Below are positions 25,709-34,742 of a DNA stretch of 64,000 bases, one piece after another. Origin of the DNA: Chlamydiae bacterium CG10_big_fil_rev_8_21_14_0_10_42_34 (lineage in GTDB: Bacteria; Chlamydiota; Chlamydiia; Chlamydiales; SM23-39). Under the pieces are notes generated by a model. The model was not told the DNA's origin. It saw nothing but the letters and a program-made list of their open reading frames with translations, and ran no database searches. The DNA lies in the NCBI GenBank assembly GCA_002773795.1, contig PFAD01000008.1, positions 476,070 through 540,069 of the forward strand, given 5' to 3'. The position numbers and the translations under genes were made by a program. How positions within the stretch are numbered: position 1 is the first letter of the stretch; each line of letters starts with the position of its first letter.

Positions 25709-26525
25709 TTGCTTTCAACTGCTCAAATATCTCCTCATTAACCCAAGAGCTGCCGAGTCGAATATGAGGCTTTATCTCGCCATGATAATCGGAGCCTCCC
25801 GTTGCAATAAGATCTTTGTCTTTTGCAAGTTTGACCCAAGGAAGTTCTTGTGCTTTTGCAAGCATACTGTAGTAACATTCGATCCCGTCAAACGGCAAAT
25901 CGAGGAGCTTTTTCAAAAATGAATGTTTCTTGATAAAATGGGGATGGGCCAATACTGCCTTTCCATTTGCTAGATGAATTTGTTCGATCACCTCTTTCGG
26001 AGTGAATTTGATCCCGGAAGTATAGCAAAGCCCCCCTTCGCGCAAATAGTGGTCAAATGCTTCGCGCTCTGTTTTCACATACCCTTTTCGAACCATGAGT
26101 TGTGCAATATGGGGCCGGCCAATGCTTCGATTCGCTGCAAATGTTTTGAGCTCCTCTTCCAAAATCACCATTTTTCGATCTGCAAGTCTTTTCAAGATCC
26201 CCCGATTGCGCTCATTTCTTTTTGTCTGCATTAACGTGAGAAACTCGTTTAGTTTTTGAGAATGAACATCAAATCCATATCCAAGAATATGGACAGAGGT
26301 TCCTTCGAGTTCAGAAGAAATTTCCATGCCAGGGAGAAGTTGAATCCCCAACGTTTGGGCTTCTGCAAAAAGTTCTGGGGTATATGCGGCAATTGTATCG
26401 TGATCTGTGATTGAAAGTCCCTTCAGCCCTACTTCCTTGGCTAAACGCAGCAGTACTTCAGGGGGATCTGATCCATCAGAGCATGTTGAGTGGCAATGGA
26501 GATCTGCACGAAAATCATTGGGCAT
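25698..26525 (-). CDS. PHP-domain phosphoesterase (YciV/RNase AM-like)
   Basis: Protein of 275 residues with the metal-binding PHP motifs in order: DLHCHSTCSDGSD, SITDHDT, GMEIS, a central GRPHIAQLMV, AHPHF and the final GGSDYHG. This matches the 3',5'-nucleoside bisphosphate phosphatase/5'-3' RNase group (RNase AM, TrpH). Likely role: turnover of pAp or of short RNA 5' ends in the cytoplasm. It overlaps murB by 11 bases upstream and folC by 11 bases downstream, so one operon nusB-murB-PHP-folC is likely. Confidence 0.85.
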   Translation of the reverse strand: MPNDFRADLHCHSTCSDGSDPPEVLLRLAKEVGLKGLSITDHDTIAAYTPELFAEAQTLGIQLLPGMEISSELEGTSVHILGYGFDVHSQKLNEFLTLMQTKRNERNRGILKRLADRKMVILEEELKTFAANRSIGRPHIAQLMVRKGYVKTEREAFDHYLREGGLCYTSGIKFTPKEVIEQIHLANGKAVLAHPHFIKKHSFLKKLLDLPFDGIECYYSMLAKAQELPWVKLAKDKDLIATGGSDYHGEIKPHIRLGSSWVNEEIFEQLKASDR

Positions 26526-27357
26526 CGATCATTCTAACTTCAGGTTCTAGCAATGTGCCAGTTTGCTCTAAAACTTTTTCCTGCACAAGACGAATTAGCT
26601 CTTTTACATCTTTTGCCGTTGCCAAATTGTGATTCACGATAAAATTTGCATGGATTTCAGAAACTTTTGCGCCGCCAACACAAAAACCTTTGAGCCCGCA
26701 CTTTTCGATGAGCGCGCCAGCAGAGGCTCCTTGGGGATTGCGAAAAATACATCCGGCGCTCTTCTCTTTTAATGGCTGCGTTTTCATCCGATAATCGATG
26801 ATTTGCAATTGGGCTTTTCTTGCATTTGGATCAGGTGTTAAAGAAAAGGTAGCAGAAAGGATCACTCCATCCATTTTCTGAAAGGGTGAGCTTCGATAAC
26901 CAAAAGTTAATTCCGTTCGTTTGTACTCTCGAAGCATTCCATCGAAAAATTGAACGGATTGAAGAGACTCGCATGTTTCATGACCATTTGCCCCCGCATT
27001 CATCCAGACTGCTCCACCAACTGTTGCAGGTATCCCTGATGCGAATTCAAGTCCCGACAAACCTTTGCGTGCTGCTTGGGCTCCAAGAAGAGAAAAACTA
27101 TAACCTGCACCAACAGAGACTTCCGACTCTTTCCAACGACAAAAATCAATTTTATTTAAAATGACAAGACCCTTGAAGCCTTCATCACTAAAAAGGCAGT
27201 TCGAGCCTTTGCCTAAGATCATTTTGGGGAGATTGATTTGAAATGCTTGCTGCATCTCATCGATTGTAGAAACTTCGGCAAATAGGTGAATAGGACCACC
27301 GATACCAAAGGTGGAAAACTCAGATAAGGACCGGTTCTTCTGTAGCTGGAGCGCCAT
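26515..27357 (-). CDS. murB: UDP-N-acetylenolpyruvoylglucosamine reductase
   Basis: FAD enzyme of 280 residues that reduces UDP-GlcNAc-enolpyruvate to UDP-MurNAc. Motifs: STFGIGGP, GKGSNCLFSDEGF, GLEFASGIPATVGGAVWMNA, the catalytic Ser in KSAGCIFRNP, and the C-terminal catalytic Glu region LLEPEVRMI. Its presence fits the reduced peptidoglycan pathway of chlamydiae. I chose ATG 27357 (MALQLQKNRSLSEFSTF) since homologues begin about there; ATG 27375 is possible. The start overlaps the nusB end by 38 bases. Confidence 0.93.
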   Translation of the reverse strand: MALQLQKNRSLSEFSTFGIGGPIHLFAEVSTIDEMQQAFQINLPKMILGKGSNCLFSDEGFKGLVILNKIDFCRWKESEVSVGAGYSFSLLGAQAARKGLSGLEFASGIPATVGGAVWMNAGANGHETCESLQSVQFFDGMLREYKRTELTFGYRSSPFQKMDGVILSATFSLTPDPNARKAQLQIIDYRMKTQPLKEKSAGCIFRNPQGASAGALIEKCGLKGFCVGGAKVSEIHANFIVNHNLATAKDVKELIRLVQEKVLEQTGTLLEPEVRMIDAQ

Positions 27358-27754
27358 CTTTCTTATATACTCCATCTAAAATTGCGTTGACAAACTGAGA
27401 GCTCTCAGGGGTCCCGAATTTACGACAAAGACGGACCGCTTCTGCTATTGCTACCTTAGACGGAAGCTCGTTGTCAAATAAAATTTCGAATAGGCCAAGG
27501 CGTAAAATCGTCTTTTCTACGCGTGAAATCCGATCAAAACTATACTCAGTTGAAGCCTCTGCAATGATCGCATCGATCTCCTCTTGCTTCGCAAGCACCT
27601 CAGCTACACGAGCATGCGCATCAAGCATCGAGCGTCTCGTCGCTTTGAGTTCTGCCATCATAAAAGGGACGATCTCGTCCTTTTCCGATACAAATCCTTC
27701 ACTATAAAGGATTTGAAATACAGCTTCTCTAAATTTTTGGGGAGGTAATGCCAT
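27320..27754 (-). CDS. nusB: Transcription antitermination protein NusB
   Basis: Protein of 144 residues. MALPPQKFREAVFQILYSEG is the usual RNA-binding N-terminus, and SRVEKTILRLGLFEILFD followed by VAIAEAVRLCRKFGTPESSQ and FVNAILDGV is the typical NusB C-terminal half. With NusE it binds boxA of rRNA leaders. The first ATG 27754 fits the family; a longer frame to 27790 would begin in a region that looks like promoter. First gene of the nusB-murB-PHP-folC set. Confidence 0.9.
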   Translation of the reverse strand: MALPPQKFREAVFQILYSEGFVSEKDEIVPFMMAELKATRRSMLDAHARVAEVLAKQEEIDAIIAEASTEYSFDRISRVEKTILRLGLFEILFDNELPSKVAIAEAVRLCRKFGTPESSQFVNAILDGVYKKDGAPATEEPVLI

Positions 27755-27841
27755 AAAAACATCTTTTGTTGGGCCTAAAATATAGCACAAAGGCTGAGTT
27801 TGTGAACATCAGTAAATTCCCCTCACCCATCAAGTTATTCT

Positions 27842-27870
27842 TTGCGAATCCAAATGGTGCCCTTTATAAT
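27842..27870 (+). promoter_or_regulatory. Strong sigma-70-type promoter
   Basis: TTGCGA (27842-27847), 17 bases, TATAAT (27865-27870). A second candidate, TTGCAT-17-TAGAAT, lies at 27881-27909. Both are upstream of GTG 27938 and argue that the exonuclease-fold protein starts there and not at 27842. Confidence 0.6.
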
Positions 27871-27937
27871 TTTTCTACCCTTGCATTTTTTTTTAATAAT
27901 TTCTAGAATCACAATCTTACCCAGATGGAAACAAAGC

Positions 27938-28522
27938 GTGATTGGCGTATTTCTAGATTCAGAAACAAATGGACTTAACTCTCAAATCCACCAGATTGTT
28001 GAGATCGCGTTTAAAATCGTCGACTTAACGACAGGCAAAGTTGTTGAAGACTACCAATCTCTAATTGCACAATCTAAAGAGCTTTGGGAAAAAAGTGACA
28101 AAGATAGTCTCGGCATCAATGGCTTTACATGGGAAGAAGTTTCAAAGGGCAAGTCCAAAGAGCTTGTTGCCAAAGAAATTATCGAGATTTTTAAAAGATG
28201 CGGCGTGATTCGTAAAAAGGCAGTTTTCATCTGTCAAAATCCCTCATTTGATCGGGTCTTTTTTTCACAGATCATCGATTCGGATACACAAGAGGGGCTC
28301 AACTTACCCTACCACTGGCTTGATTTAGCATCGATGTATTGGGCTTTAAGTATGAAAAAAGCCAAAGAAAAAAAGGGGCCATTTCCTTGGGAAACCGGGT
28401 TTTCAAAAGACTTAATCGCATCTCAATATCAATTGCCAGGGGAAGAAAAGCCACACCGCGCGATGAATGGCGTCGCCCATTTGGTACAATGCTACGAAGC
28501 TGTTGTTGGTTTCGCCTCTTAG
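27938..28522 (+). CDS. DEDD-type (DnaQ-fold) exonuclease-like protein
   Basis: Protein of 194 residues from GTG 27938 (GGAAA upstream). Motif Exo I is VFLDSETNGL (DxE), Exo II is in VFICQNPSFDRVF (Asp), and Exo III would be KPHRAMNGVAHL. In DnaQ-like enzymes the final Asp follows five residues after this His; here that position is Gly, so the last metal ligand may be missing or displaced. A frame to 27842 would add a 32-residue hydrophobic leader that overlaps two promoter candidates and is rejected. Role: proofreading-like or RNA 3' trimming, uncertain. Confidence 0.65.
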   Translation: MIGVFLDSETNGLNSQIHQIVEIAFKIVDLTTGKVVEDYQSLIAQSKELWEKSDKDSLGINGFTWEEVSKGKSKELVAKEIIEIFKRCGVIRKKAVFICQNPSFDRVFFSQIIDSDTQEGLNLPYHWLDLASMYWALSMKKAKEKKGPFPWETGFSKDLIASQYQLPGEEKPHRAMNGVAHLVQCYEAVVGFAS

Positions 28523-28568
28523 GGAAAATCCGTTCCATAAAAGACCCTCTCTTAGTATATGGGAGTTA

Positions 28569-30017
28569 ATGTGCAAGAAAGTCGGGCTGATCACTTTTAT
28601 ATCCTCTGTAATTTTATGCGCTCCCCTGCTCGCAGACTTAAACCTTAAAAATCTCTCTTTGAAAGGGGCAGAAGAAATTGCCCTTGAATACAACAAAAGC
28701 TTATTGATCGCTCGCGAAGGGACGACACAGGCTCAAGAGAGAAAATCACAAGCTGTATCGCGCTGGTTGCCCGCTATCGGTTACAGAGCTGAATTTAGAG
28801 ACATCGAGAAAAAAGAGCTCTTTTTTAACGTATTTAGTAGCGTTTTTGATTTTAGCCACCAAGGTTACAGCAGCATTTTACAATTGAGCCAACCCATTTT
28901 TTCTACAGATCTTCTTTTTGGGTTAAAATCAAAAAATCTAGAGGCTCAAGTGACAAGCTATGAGCAAGCAAACACGAAAAATGAACTTTTACTTGCTGTG
29001 CGCGACCGCTATTACGAGGTGCTTTTATACGAAAAGGCGCTCGTGATTGAACGAGAAAACATTGATTATTTGTCCTACGCCTTGCAACAAGAACAGGGCA
29101 GACTCGATGCGGGAAATGCAACGCCATTTGAAGTCAATCAAAGTAAAGTTGCCGTTGCAAATGCGATCTCCACTTACTATGCAACGTTGAAAAAGTTGAA
29201 AAACGCTCGCAATGCTTTTATTTTAACGTTAGGAATCGATCCTCTTTTAGAGCCGGAAATTTATTTAGAAGAGCACTCTATGCCCATCGATTCCATCCCC
29301 GTTCTTTCAGTAAAGCTTCAAGAGCTTAACGATGTATACGACTATCGAAGCGACACATTTCCAACGACCCTGGATTTTTCCCGCCATATCGAATCTTTAG
29401 AAAGAGCGAGAAAACTGACCCTCTTTACGGCAAGTGAGGTGCAAGAATATTTAGATTTAGCGCTCTCTTTAAGGCCCGATCTTTTAGCAAGAAAACTCCA
29501 AGTTGGCGTTGCCGATCAAAACGTAAATACAAAGCTTGGAACCTATCTTCCCAAAATCTCGGGATATGTCCGCTATTCCTACAATGACGTTGATCTCGGG
29601 ACGCGCCCCTTCTTTAAGCAAGAATATGACCTATCTGCGGGTGTCGTCCTTAGCTGGAACCTTTTTGACAGCATGCTAAGAGAGCATGAAGTGAGAGAGG
29701 CCCGATCGATGCGCTCTTCATCTCGAATTAGTTACGACAAAGAGTGGCAAAGAATTGAAGTGGAAATCCGTAATGGGTTATATCAACTAGAAGAAGCGAT
29801 GCTCACTTACCTCTCCTCTACACAGGCAGTTTTTGTGGCAGAACAGGCAAGAGAGCAAGCCAAGGACAAGCTCCACTTTGGCAGAATTGCACCGTTAGAA
29901 TACCGCGATTCAGTCAACCAGCTTGCCCAAGCAAGAAACCAACAAAACCAAGCGAGTTTCGATCTTTTGGCCGCATATTACCAGGTTAGATACGCAACAG
30001 GAGTTGATGCAAAATGA
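28569..30017 (+). CDS. TolC-family outer membrane efflux protein
   Basis: Protein of 482 residues with a signal peptide (MCKKVGLITFISSVILCAPL). The two-fold repeat of the outer membrane efflux protein family is visible: GAEEIALEYNKSLLIAREG and later LDLALSLRPDLLARKLQVGV, each with long alpha-hairpin regions rich in Ala, Gln and Glu. ATG 28569 has GGGAG at ideal spacing; a longer frame starting inside the previous gene is rejected. The stop overlaps the ATG of a small lipoprotein gene (ATGA). No pump gene is adjacent, so the partner is unknown. Confidence 0.82.
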   Translation: MCKKVGLITFISSVILCAPLLADLNLKNLSLKGAEEIALEYNKSLLIAREGTTQAQERKSQAVSRWLPAIGYRAEFRDIEKKELFFNVFSSVFDFSHQGYSSILQLSQPIFSTDLLFGLKSKNLEAQVTSYEQANTKNELLLAVRDRYYEVLLYEKALVIERENIDYLSYALQQEQGRLDAGNATPFEVNQSKVAVANAISTYYATLKKLKNARNAFILTLGIDPLLEPEIYLEEHSMPIDSIPVLSVKLQELNDVYDYRSDTFPTTLDFSRHIESLERARKLTLFTASEVQEYLDLALSLRPDLLARKLQVGVADQNVNTKLGTYLPKISGYVRYSYNDVDLGTRPFFKQEYDLSAGVVLSWNLFDSMLREHEVREARSMRSSSRISYDKEWQRIEVEIRNGLYQLEEAMLTYLSSTQAVFVAEQAREQAKDKLHFGRIAPLEYRDSVNQLAQARNQQNQASFDLLAAYYQVRYATGVDAK

Positions 30018-30136
30018 AAAAATTGATGATTTTAGTCCTACCTCTTTTCCTAATCGGTTGTTCAGGTAATTCTGATCAGGACAACAGTGATTTTACCCCC
30101 TATCCAGAAAATACAAGCTTTTCTAAAAACCCATAA
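30014..30136 (+). CDS. 40-residue lipoprotein
   Basis: Small protein starting MKKLMILVLPLFLIGCSGNS, with a clear lipobox (LIGC, modified Cys at 16) and a short acidic tail ending FSKNP. The ATG overlaps the tolC-like stop as ATGA, so it is translationally coupled. It may be a small partner of the efflux protein or a truncated lipoprotein. A hairpin begins five bases after the stop. Confidence 0.6.
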   Translation: MKKLMILVLPLFLIGCSGNSDQDNSDFTPYPENTSFSKNP

Positions 30137-30140
30137 AAAA

Positions 30141-30170
30141 TACCCCCTGATGAAGGGGGGTAATTCTTGC
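30141..30170 (+). terminator. Hairpin terminator or attenuator before the diadenylate cyclase gene
   Basis: TACCCCC (30141-30147), eight-base loop, GGGGGTA (30156-30162), then ATTCTT. The T run is weak, so partial read-through is possible. Confidence 0.5.
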
Positions 30171-30282
30171 TATCTAACCCAAAAAATCTTACAATTGCTT
30201 ACGAGGCAAGCTCTTGTAGTGATCTGCAATTCAATCATGAATATCTTGCAAAGATTTATTGTTTTTTTGTAAAAGGCATCCT

Positions 30283-31077
30283 ATGAGCTTTTTCCATGCC
30301 ATGACTCCTTTCATCGAAGTTGTGATCATTGCGATCATGCTCAACTATATCCTCACGTTTTTTTGGAACACAAAATCGATGGATCTTGTCCTCGGGATCT
30401 TGGCCTTTTTATTTATTTTAGCAATCTCAAGCTGGCTCGACTTGCCTGTATTACACAAATTGATGGTTGTGATCGGTAATGTTGCCGTAATCGCCCTCAT
30501 CATTATTTTCCAACCCGAACTGCGCGTTGCCCTATCGAAATTGAGTTTAAAGGGGCGAAGATTTCGTGAAGTTACGGAATTTGATCGATTCCTTGACCAT
30601 TTAGCAGGTTCAGTCTACAGAATGTCTGAAAAAAGAGTGGGAGCCTTGATTGCGATTGAAAATGAAGACTCCCTCCAGGAATATGCGCAAAAAGCGGTGA
30701 TGGTCAACGGAGAATTTTCCTCGGAATTTCTCGAAACCATTTTTTCAATCAACACCCCTTTACACGATGGCGCTGTCATTTTAAGAGACAAAACCATTTT
30801 GGCAGCAGCAGTGATCTTACCGCTTGCTGAAGATGCCTCCCAACTTGCCAGATCCATGGGAACGCGCCACAGAGCAGGGCTTGGGTTGAGCCATATGACG
30901 GATGCTCTGGTCATTGTGGTTTCCGAAGAGACTGGGAAAGTCTCGATTGCCCGCGAAGGGATCATGACCCGTGGCGTAAAAATTGATCGCTTTAAAGGGA
31001 TCATCCGCAGTATCTTTAATCCACCGCCTCGCGCAACGCAGAGTAAATTCAACTTCATAGAGTGGCTGAAGACGTGA
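30283..31077 (+). CDS. cdaA: Diadenylate cyclase (c-di-AMP synthase)
   Basis: Protein of 264 residues that makes c-di-AMP from two ATP. Three membrane helices occupy residues 8-75. The DAC domain has both catalytic motifs: DGA in NTPLHDGAVIL and RHR in GTRHRAGLGLSH. ATG 30283 has AAAAGG six bases upstream. It is followed by a YbbR/CdaR gene with start-stop overlap, the usual partner. In C. trachomatis the same order is found next to the lipid A acyltransferase gene (dacA, CT012). c-di-AMP from chlamydiae is a known STING ligand. Confidence 0.92.
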   Translation: MSFFHAMTPFIEVVIIAIMLNYILTFFWNTKSMDLVLGILAFLFILAISSWLDLPVLHKLMVVIGNVAVIALIIIFQPELRVALSKLSLKGRRFREVTEFDRFLDHLAGSVYRMSEKRVGALIAIENEDSLQEYAQKAVMVNGEFSSEFLETIFSINTPLHDGAVILRDKTILAAAVILPLAEDASQLARSMGTRHRAGLGLSHMTDALVIVVSEETGKVSIAREGIMTRGVKIDRFKGIIRSIFNPPPRATQSKFNFIEWLKT

Positions 31078-32324
31078 AGACACTATTAATTCGTTTATTT
31101 TTAGACAACTGGCAAAGAAAGCTCCTTTCCTTAATCCTCTCCATGATCATCTGGATGGTTGTAAGTCACTCGATGACAGTTACGAAAGTAATTCCAAATG
31201 TTCCCGTACGAGTCACAAATCTAGCTCCAAACAAAACAATCGAGGGGATGCTCGTAACAGGTCACTTAAATAAGCGAGTCTCGCTAAGCATTGTTGGGCA
31301 CAAAAAGGGCCTAGAAAACCTCAGCTCCAAAGATCTTGAAGTTGTCATTGATGCAAAAAACAAGTCTCATGAATGGATCACAAGAATCTCTCATAAGAAC
31401 TTAGTCAGTCTCAATCCAGATTTTGATCCTGTCAAAACTGTTTCAAGAGTTACTCCCATTGAAATGACTGTAAGACAGAGCAAACTTATCACAGAAAAAA
31501 TCCCAATCCATGTAACCCAACCGATTGGTGAGGCCCCTAAAGGATACCAATATTTAGACATCTGGCCCTATCACCTTTCAATCCAAGTCACAGGTCCAGA
31601 AGAGGCCGTTAAAAAGCTCAAAAACCGCGGGATCAAGCTCACCTTCAACCTCAATGAAATCACGCAAGAACAACTCGACGAGCTTCAAGCGCCTCAACAA
31701 GGTGATTACTCCGATGAAGTGAGCTTTAAAGTCCCTGAGTCGTGGAAAAAAGTCTCTTTAGCCAACTTATCCGACACCCCCATTGAAATTGATGACCCTT
31801 TAGCCAAAGCGCTCAGAATTGATTTTTCGAGACGGGACCTTCTTCCTATAGGATTTTCAATCCCAGTAACGATCTTTTTCCCACCCAAATATAGCAATAC
31901 GATCAACCCTGAAACGTACTCTTTGGCCACCAGCCAATTTATTTCAAAGAAAAATGGAATCAAACTATTTAACGAACCTCTCTATGCACAAGGGGTGAGT
32001 CATCTGTTTTTAGAAACGGTAAAAGATATGATTCAGATGGTCATCATTGCTGCCCCCAAATCCGAAAGAGACTCCTTGCTCTGGAGCGCGCAGTTTATGT
32101 ATCCACACGAGCTAGAAAACCGCTACATTGCAAAAGTGATGGCAGAGTCCAGCGAAGAGATTTTTGACATCCAACCTCACCTTCAAGAAGATTACTTGAG
32201 AAATCGTTTTCGTGGCTATATGAGCCGCTTTCGTCTCTATACGCCACAGAACAATAAGCTCTCTTTAAAGATCGAACTTCAAGCAAACTCGATTTCGATA
32301 ACCCCACAAAACTACTCAAAATGA
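31074..32324 (+). CDS. cdaR: YbbR-domain regulator of diadenylate cyclase
   Basis: Protein of about 416 residues with one N-terminal membrane helix (LLSLILSMIIWMVVSHSM) followed by an extracytoplasmic region with repeated YbbR-like beta domains (for example VIPNVPVRVTNLAPNKTIEG and IPIHVTQPIGEAPKGYQYLD). CdaR proteins bind and control CdaA. GTG 31074 overlaps the cdaA stop (GTGA) and is preferred; GTG 31062 is possible. The C-terminal 100 residues diverge and are not recognised. It overlaps the following glycosyltransferase gene by four bases. Confidence 0.8.
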   Translation: MKTLLIRLFLDNWQRKLLSLILSMIIWMVVSHSMTVTKVIPNVPVRVTNLAPNKTIEGMLVTGHLNKRVSLSIVGHKKGLENLSSKDLEVVIDAKNKSHEWITRISHKNLVSLNPDFDPVKTVSRVTPIEMTVRQSKLITEKIPIHVTQPIGEAPKGYQYLDIWPYHLSIQVTGPEEAVKKLKNRGIKLTFNLNEITQEQLDELQAPQQGDYSDEVSFKVPESWKKVSLANLSDTPIEIDDPLAKALRIDFSRRDLLPIGFSIPVTIFFPPKYSNTINPETYSLATSQFISKKNGIKLFNEPLYAQGVSHLFLETVKDMIQMVIIAAPKSERDSLLWSAQFMYPHELENRYIAKVMAESSEEIFDIQPHLQEDYLRNRFRGYMSRFRLYTPQNNKLSLKIELQANSISITPQNYSK

Positions 32325-33442
32325 AGCATGTCGTCCTTTTAAAGTCTCGAGCTGGCAATTATGGCGGACTCGAAAAGTACGCATCAAGGATTGCAAATGC
32401 CTTTCACGAAAGAGGGGCAAAAGTCTCTATCTTAACAACAGGAAAAACCCTTCAATCAGAATTTCCTATCTACTCAACTAAAACATTTTCCTGGCCCGCA
32501 TTTATTCGGATGGAACAATTTGACCATTTTACGAAAAACTGGATCGAAAAAAACCAAGTCGATCTCGTCTTTGGAATGGATCGCAACCGTTTTCAAACAC
32601 ATATTCGAGCGGGCAACGGAGTTCATGCAGCATTTTTAAAAAGTAGACTCCTCACTGAAGGTAAAGCCAAAGTCTTTTTATGCAAAATGAATCCCTTGCA
32701 TCGCAAAATTTTGGAGCTTGAAAAAGCGGCCTTTGAAAACCCTTTGTTAAAAAAGCTCTTCACCAACTCTCATATGGTTAAAAAGCAAATCCTCGAGCAC
32801 TACAATACTGACCCAAACAAAGTGCAAGTCATCCACAACGGAGTTGAGTGGGAAGAGATGCACGATGACTTCAACAATTGGGAAGATGGAAAAAAACTCG
32901 CGCTTCAAGAATTTGGTCTAAATCCCGAACATTTTCAATTCCTTTTTATAGGCAGTGGTTACCTTCGAAAAGGGCTAGACAGACTCCTTGGCGGCCTCTC
33001 TCAGCTTAAACAAAAAGACTTTCACTTATCTGTCATCGGCAAAGACAACAATGTCGACCTCTATCGAGCTAAAGCTGTGCAATTGGGTTTAAAAGACCAT
33101 GTTACTTTTTTTGGGGCCAGCGAAAAGACACGCCTTTTTTATCAACTTGCCGACTCTCTCATTATCCCCTCATTTTACGATCCCTTCGCAAACGTGACCG
33201 TTGAGGCTCTTGCAATGGGCCTTTTTGTCATCTCTTCAAAACTAAACGGGGGCTATGAGGTGATTACCCCAGAAAATGGGACTGTCATCGAAGATCTTTT
33301 ATCTACTGACGCGATGGTAAATGCTCTTGAAATTGCAATGAACCACAAAAAAACACCCCTTAGCTCTTCTTCAGTCAGAAATTCGATTAAATACCTCGAC
33401 TTTTCAAACCAAATGCGGACACTTATGGATAGCTGTGGATAA
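32321..33442 (+). CDS. Glycosyltransferase, GT4 family
   Basis: Protein of 373 residues with two Rossmann-like halves. The N-terminal half has SRAGNYGGLEKYASRIANAF (G-G-x-E acceptor loop). The C-terminal half has FLFIGSGYLRKGLDRLL and DPFANVTVEALAMGLFVISS, which is the EX7E donor-sugar motif of GT4 enzymes. It may act on lipopolysaccharide core or another surface glycan; WaaG-like proteins look similar. It sits between cdaR and the acyltransferase gene with overlaps on both sides, so it belongs to the same transcript. Confidence 0.82.
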   Translation: MKHVVLLKSRAGNYGGLEKYASRIANAFHERGAKVSILTTGKTLQSEFPIYSTKTFSWPAFIRMEQFDHFTKNWIEKNQVDLVFGMDRNRFQTHIRAGNGVHAAFLKSRLLTEGKAKVFLCKMNPLHRKILELEKAAFENPLLKKLFTNSHMVKKQILEHYNTDPNKVQVIHNGVEWEEMHDDFNNWEDGKKLALQEFGLNPEHFQFLFIGSGYLRKGLDRLLGGLSQLKQKDFHLSVIGKDNNVDLYRAKAVQLGLKDHVTFFGASEKTRLFYQLADSLIIPSFYDPFANVTVEALAMGLFVISSKLNGGYEVITPENGTVIEDLLSTDAMVNALEIAMNHKKTPLSSSSVRNSIKYLDFSNQMRTLMDSCG

Positions 33443-34742
33443 GGAAAAGTGGACCTACTACTTTATTCGGGCAGTTACATTCCCTTTTAGCCTAATGCCC
33501 TACTCATGGCTGCATAAAATAGGCAGATGGCTCGGATCGATCGCTTATCATTTCATGACAGATTATCGAAAAAGGACTTTAAGCAACCTCGCCCTCGCAA
33601 ATGACCTAGATCTCACCCCTTCTCAACTCATTCGCATTGCAAAAAGATCGTTTCAAAATCTCGCAATCAACTGTCTTGAATACCCAAAGTTTGCGAGAGA
33701 AAAAGACTTTTCTCGCGTCATCCAATGCGAAAATCCTGAAGTTGCAGATGAAATATATAAACAAAACAAAGGGATTATCTTCTTTTGTGGCCACCAATCG
33801 AATTGGGAAGTGCTTTTCCTAGATGGGACAACCCGAATGAAAGGCATCGCGATTGGTAAATCGATCAAAAACAAACGACTGTACCATTGGATCCTTTCGA
33901 TTAGAGAGAAAAATGGAGGGAAAATTGTCGCCCCCAGAAACGCCGTCAAAGAGGGGCTGCGCGCTCTAAAAAATGGTTCGTTTATCGGAATTGTTGGCGA
34001 TCAAGGAATGCCTGATAGCGGCTACTCTTTCCCCTTTTTAGGAAGACGCGCTTGGACCTCGACGGCGCCTGCGCTCCTTGCTTATAAAACTAACTGCCCT
34101 ATTGTTTTTGCATCTACACATCGCGTTCAAGGCCGTTATAAGATCCGCTATTTTGATCCCATCTGGCCAGATCACAGCCAGCCTGTAGAAAAAGATGTCG
34201 TCCGTATGATGGACAAAGCCCTTACATTACTTCAAGAGAGCATCAAACACTCACCCGGAGAATGGCTCTGGCAGCACAACCGCTGGAAGCAGCAGACGAC
34301 GCATAACCTTTACAAGAGGTTTCGGCATGACTGCATCTGTGTCATCATGCCCGATGAGGGCTTTTTAGATCTTAACCAGCACCTCAAAACGCTCAAAGAG
34401 ATCTACCCACTTGTTTTCCTGATCTTATTTATCCCCAATCGATTCCGTCACGTTCCATTAATTGACGCAGACGAGACAATTTACTATAAAACATTAGATC
34501 AAACGCTCATTAACGATCTTCGCTTTAAACTCGTCTTTAACTTCACAGACTATAAACCCATCCATGCGCACTATGAGCGCTTAAGCGCCTTTGAAGTGGT
34601 TCATATAGCGAAACTCAAAGAGCTTGCAGCTGAGCACTTGCAGCCCCAACACGATTTTTCAGATATTTTAAAACGGGCCCTTTGTCGTCCCGGATCTATT
34701 TGGCAAAAGGAGGAACATGCCAGCGACACGCTTTTACATTGA
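33435..34742 (+). CDS. Lipid A acyltransferase (LpxL/HtrB family) with C-terminal extension
   Basis: Protein of 435 residues. N-terminal membrane anchor (FPFSLMPYSWLHKIGRWLGS) and the acyltransferase motif GHQSNWE (HxxxxE) near residue 118; GDQGMPDSGYSFPFLGRRA and GEWLWQHNRWK complete the LpxL/M pattern at about 300 residues. A further 130 residues (from RFRHDCICVIMPDEGFLDLN onward) are not part of the usual enzyme and look like a degenerate glycosyltransferase-like Rossmann half. GTG 33435 overlaps the previous stop. The 3' end overlaps rsmE by 26 bases. Confidence 0.85.
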   Translation: MDKEKWTYYFIRAVTFPFSLMPYSWLHKIGRWLGSIAYHFMTDYRKRTLSNLALANDLDLTPSQLIRIAKRSFQNLAINCLEYPKFAREKDFSRVIQCENPEVADEIYKQNKGIIFFCGHQSNWEVLFLDGTTRMKGIAIGKSIKNKRLYHWILSIREKNGGKIVAPRNAVKEGLRALKNGSFIGIVGDQGMPDSGYSFPFLGRRAWTSTAPALLAYKTNCPIVFASTHRVQGRYKIRYFDPIWPDHSQPVEKDVVRMMDKALTLLQESIKHSPGEWLWQHNRWKQQTTHNLYKRFRHDCICVIMPDEGFLDLNQHLKTLKEIYPLVFLILFIPNRFRHVPLIDADETIYYKTLDQTLINDLRFKLVFNFTDYKPIHAHYERLSAFEVVHIAKLKELAAEHLQPQHDFSDILKRALCRPGSIWQKEEHASDTLLH

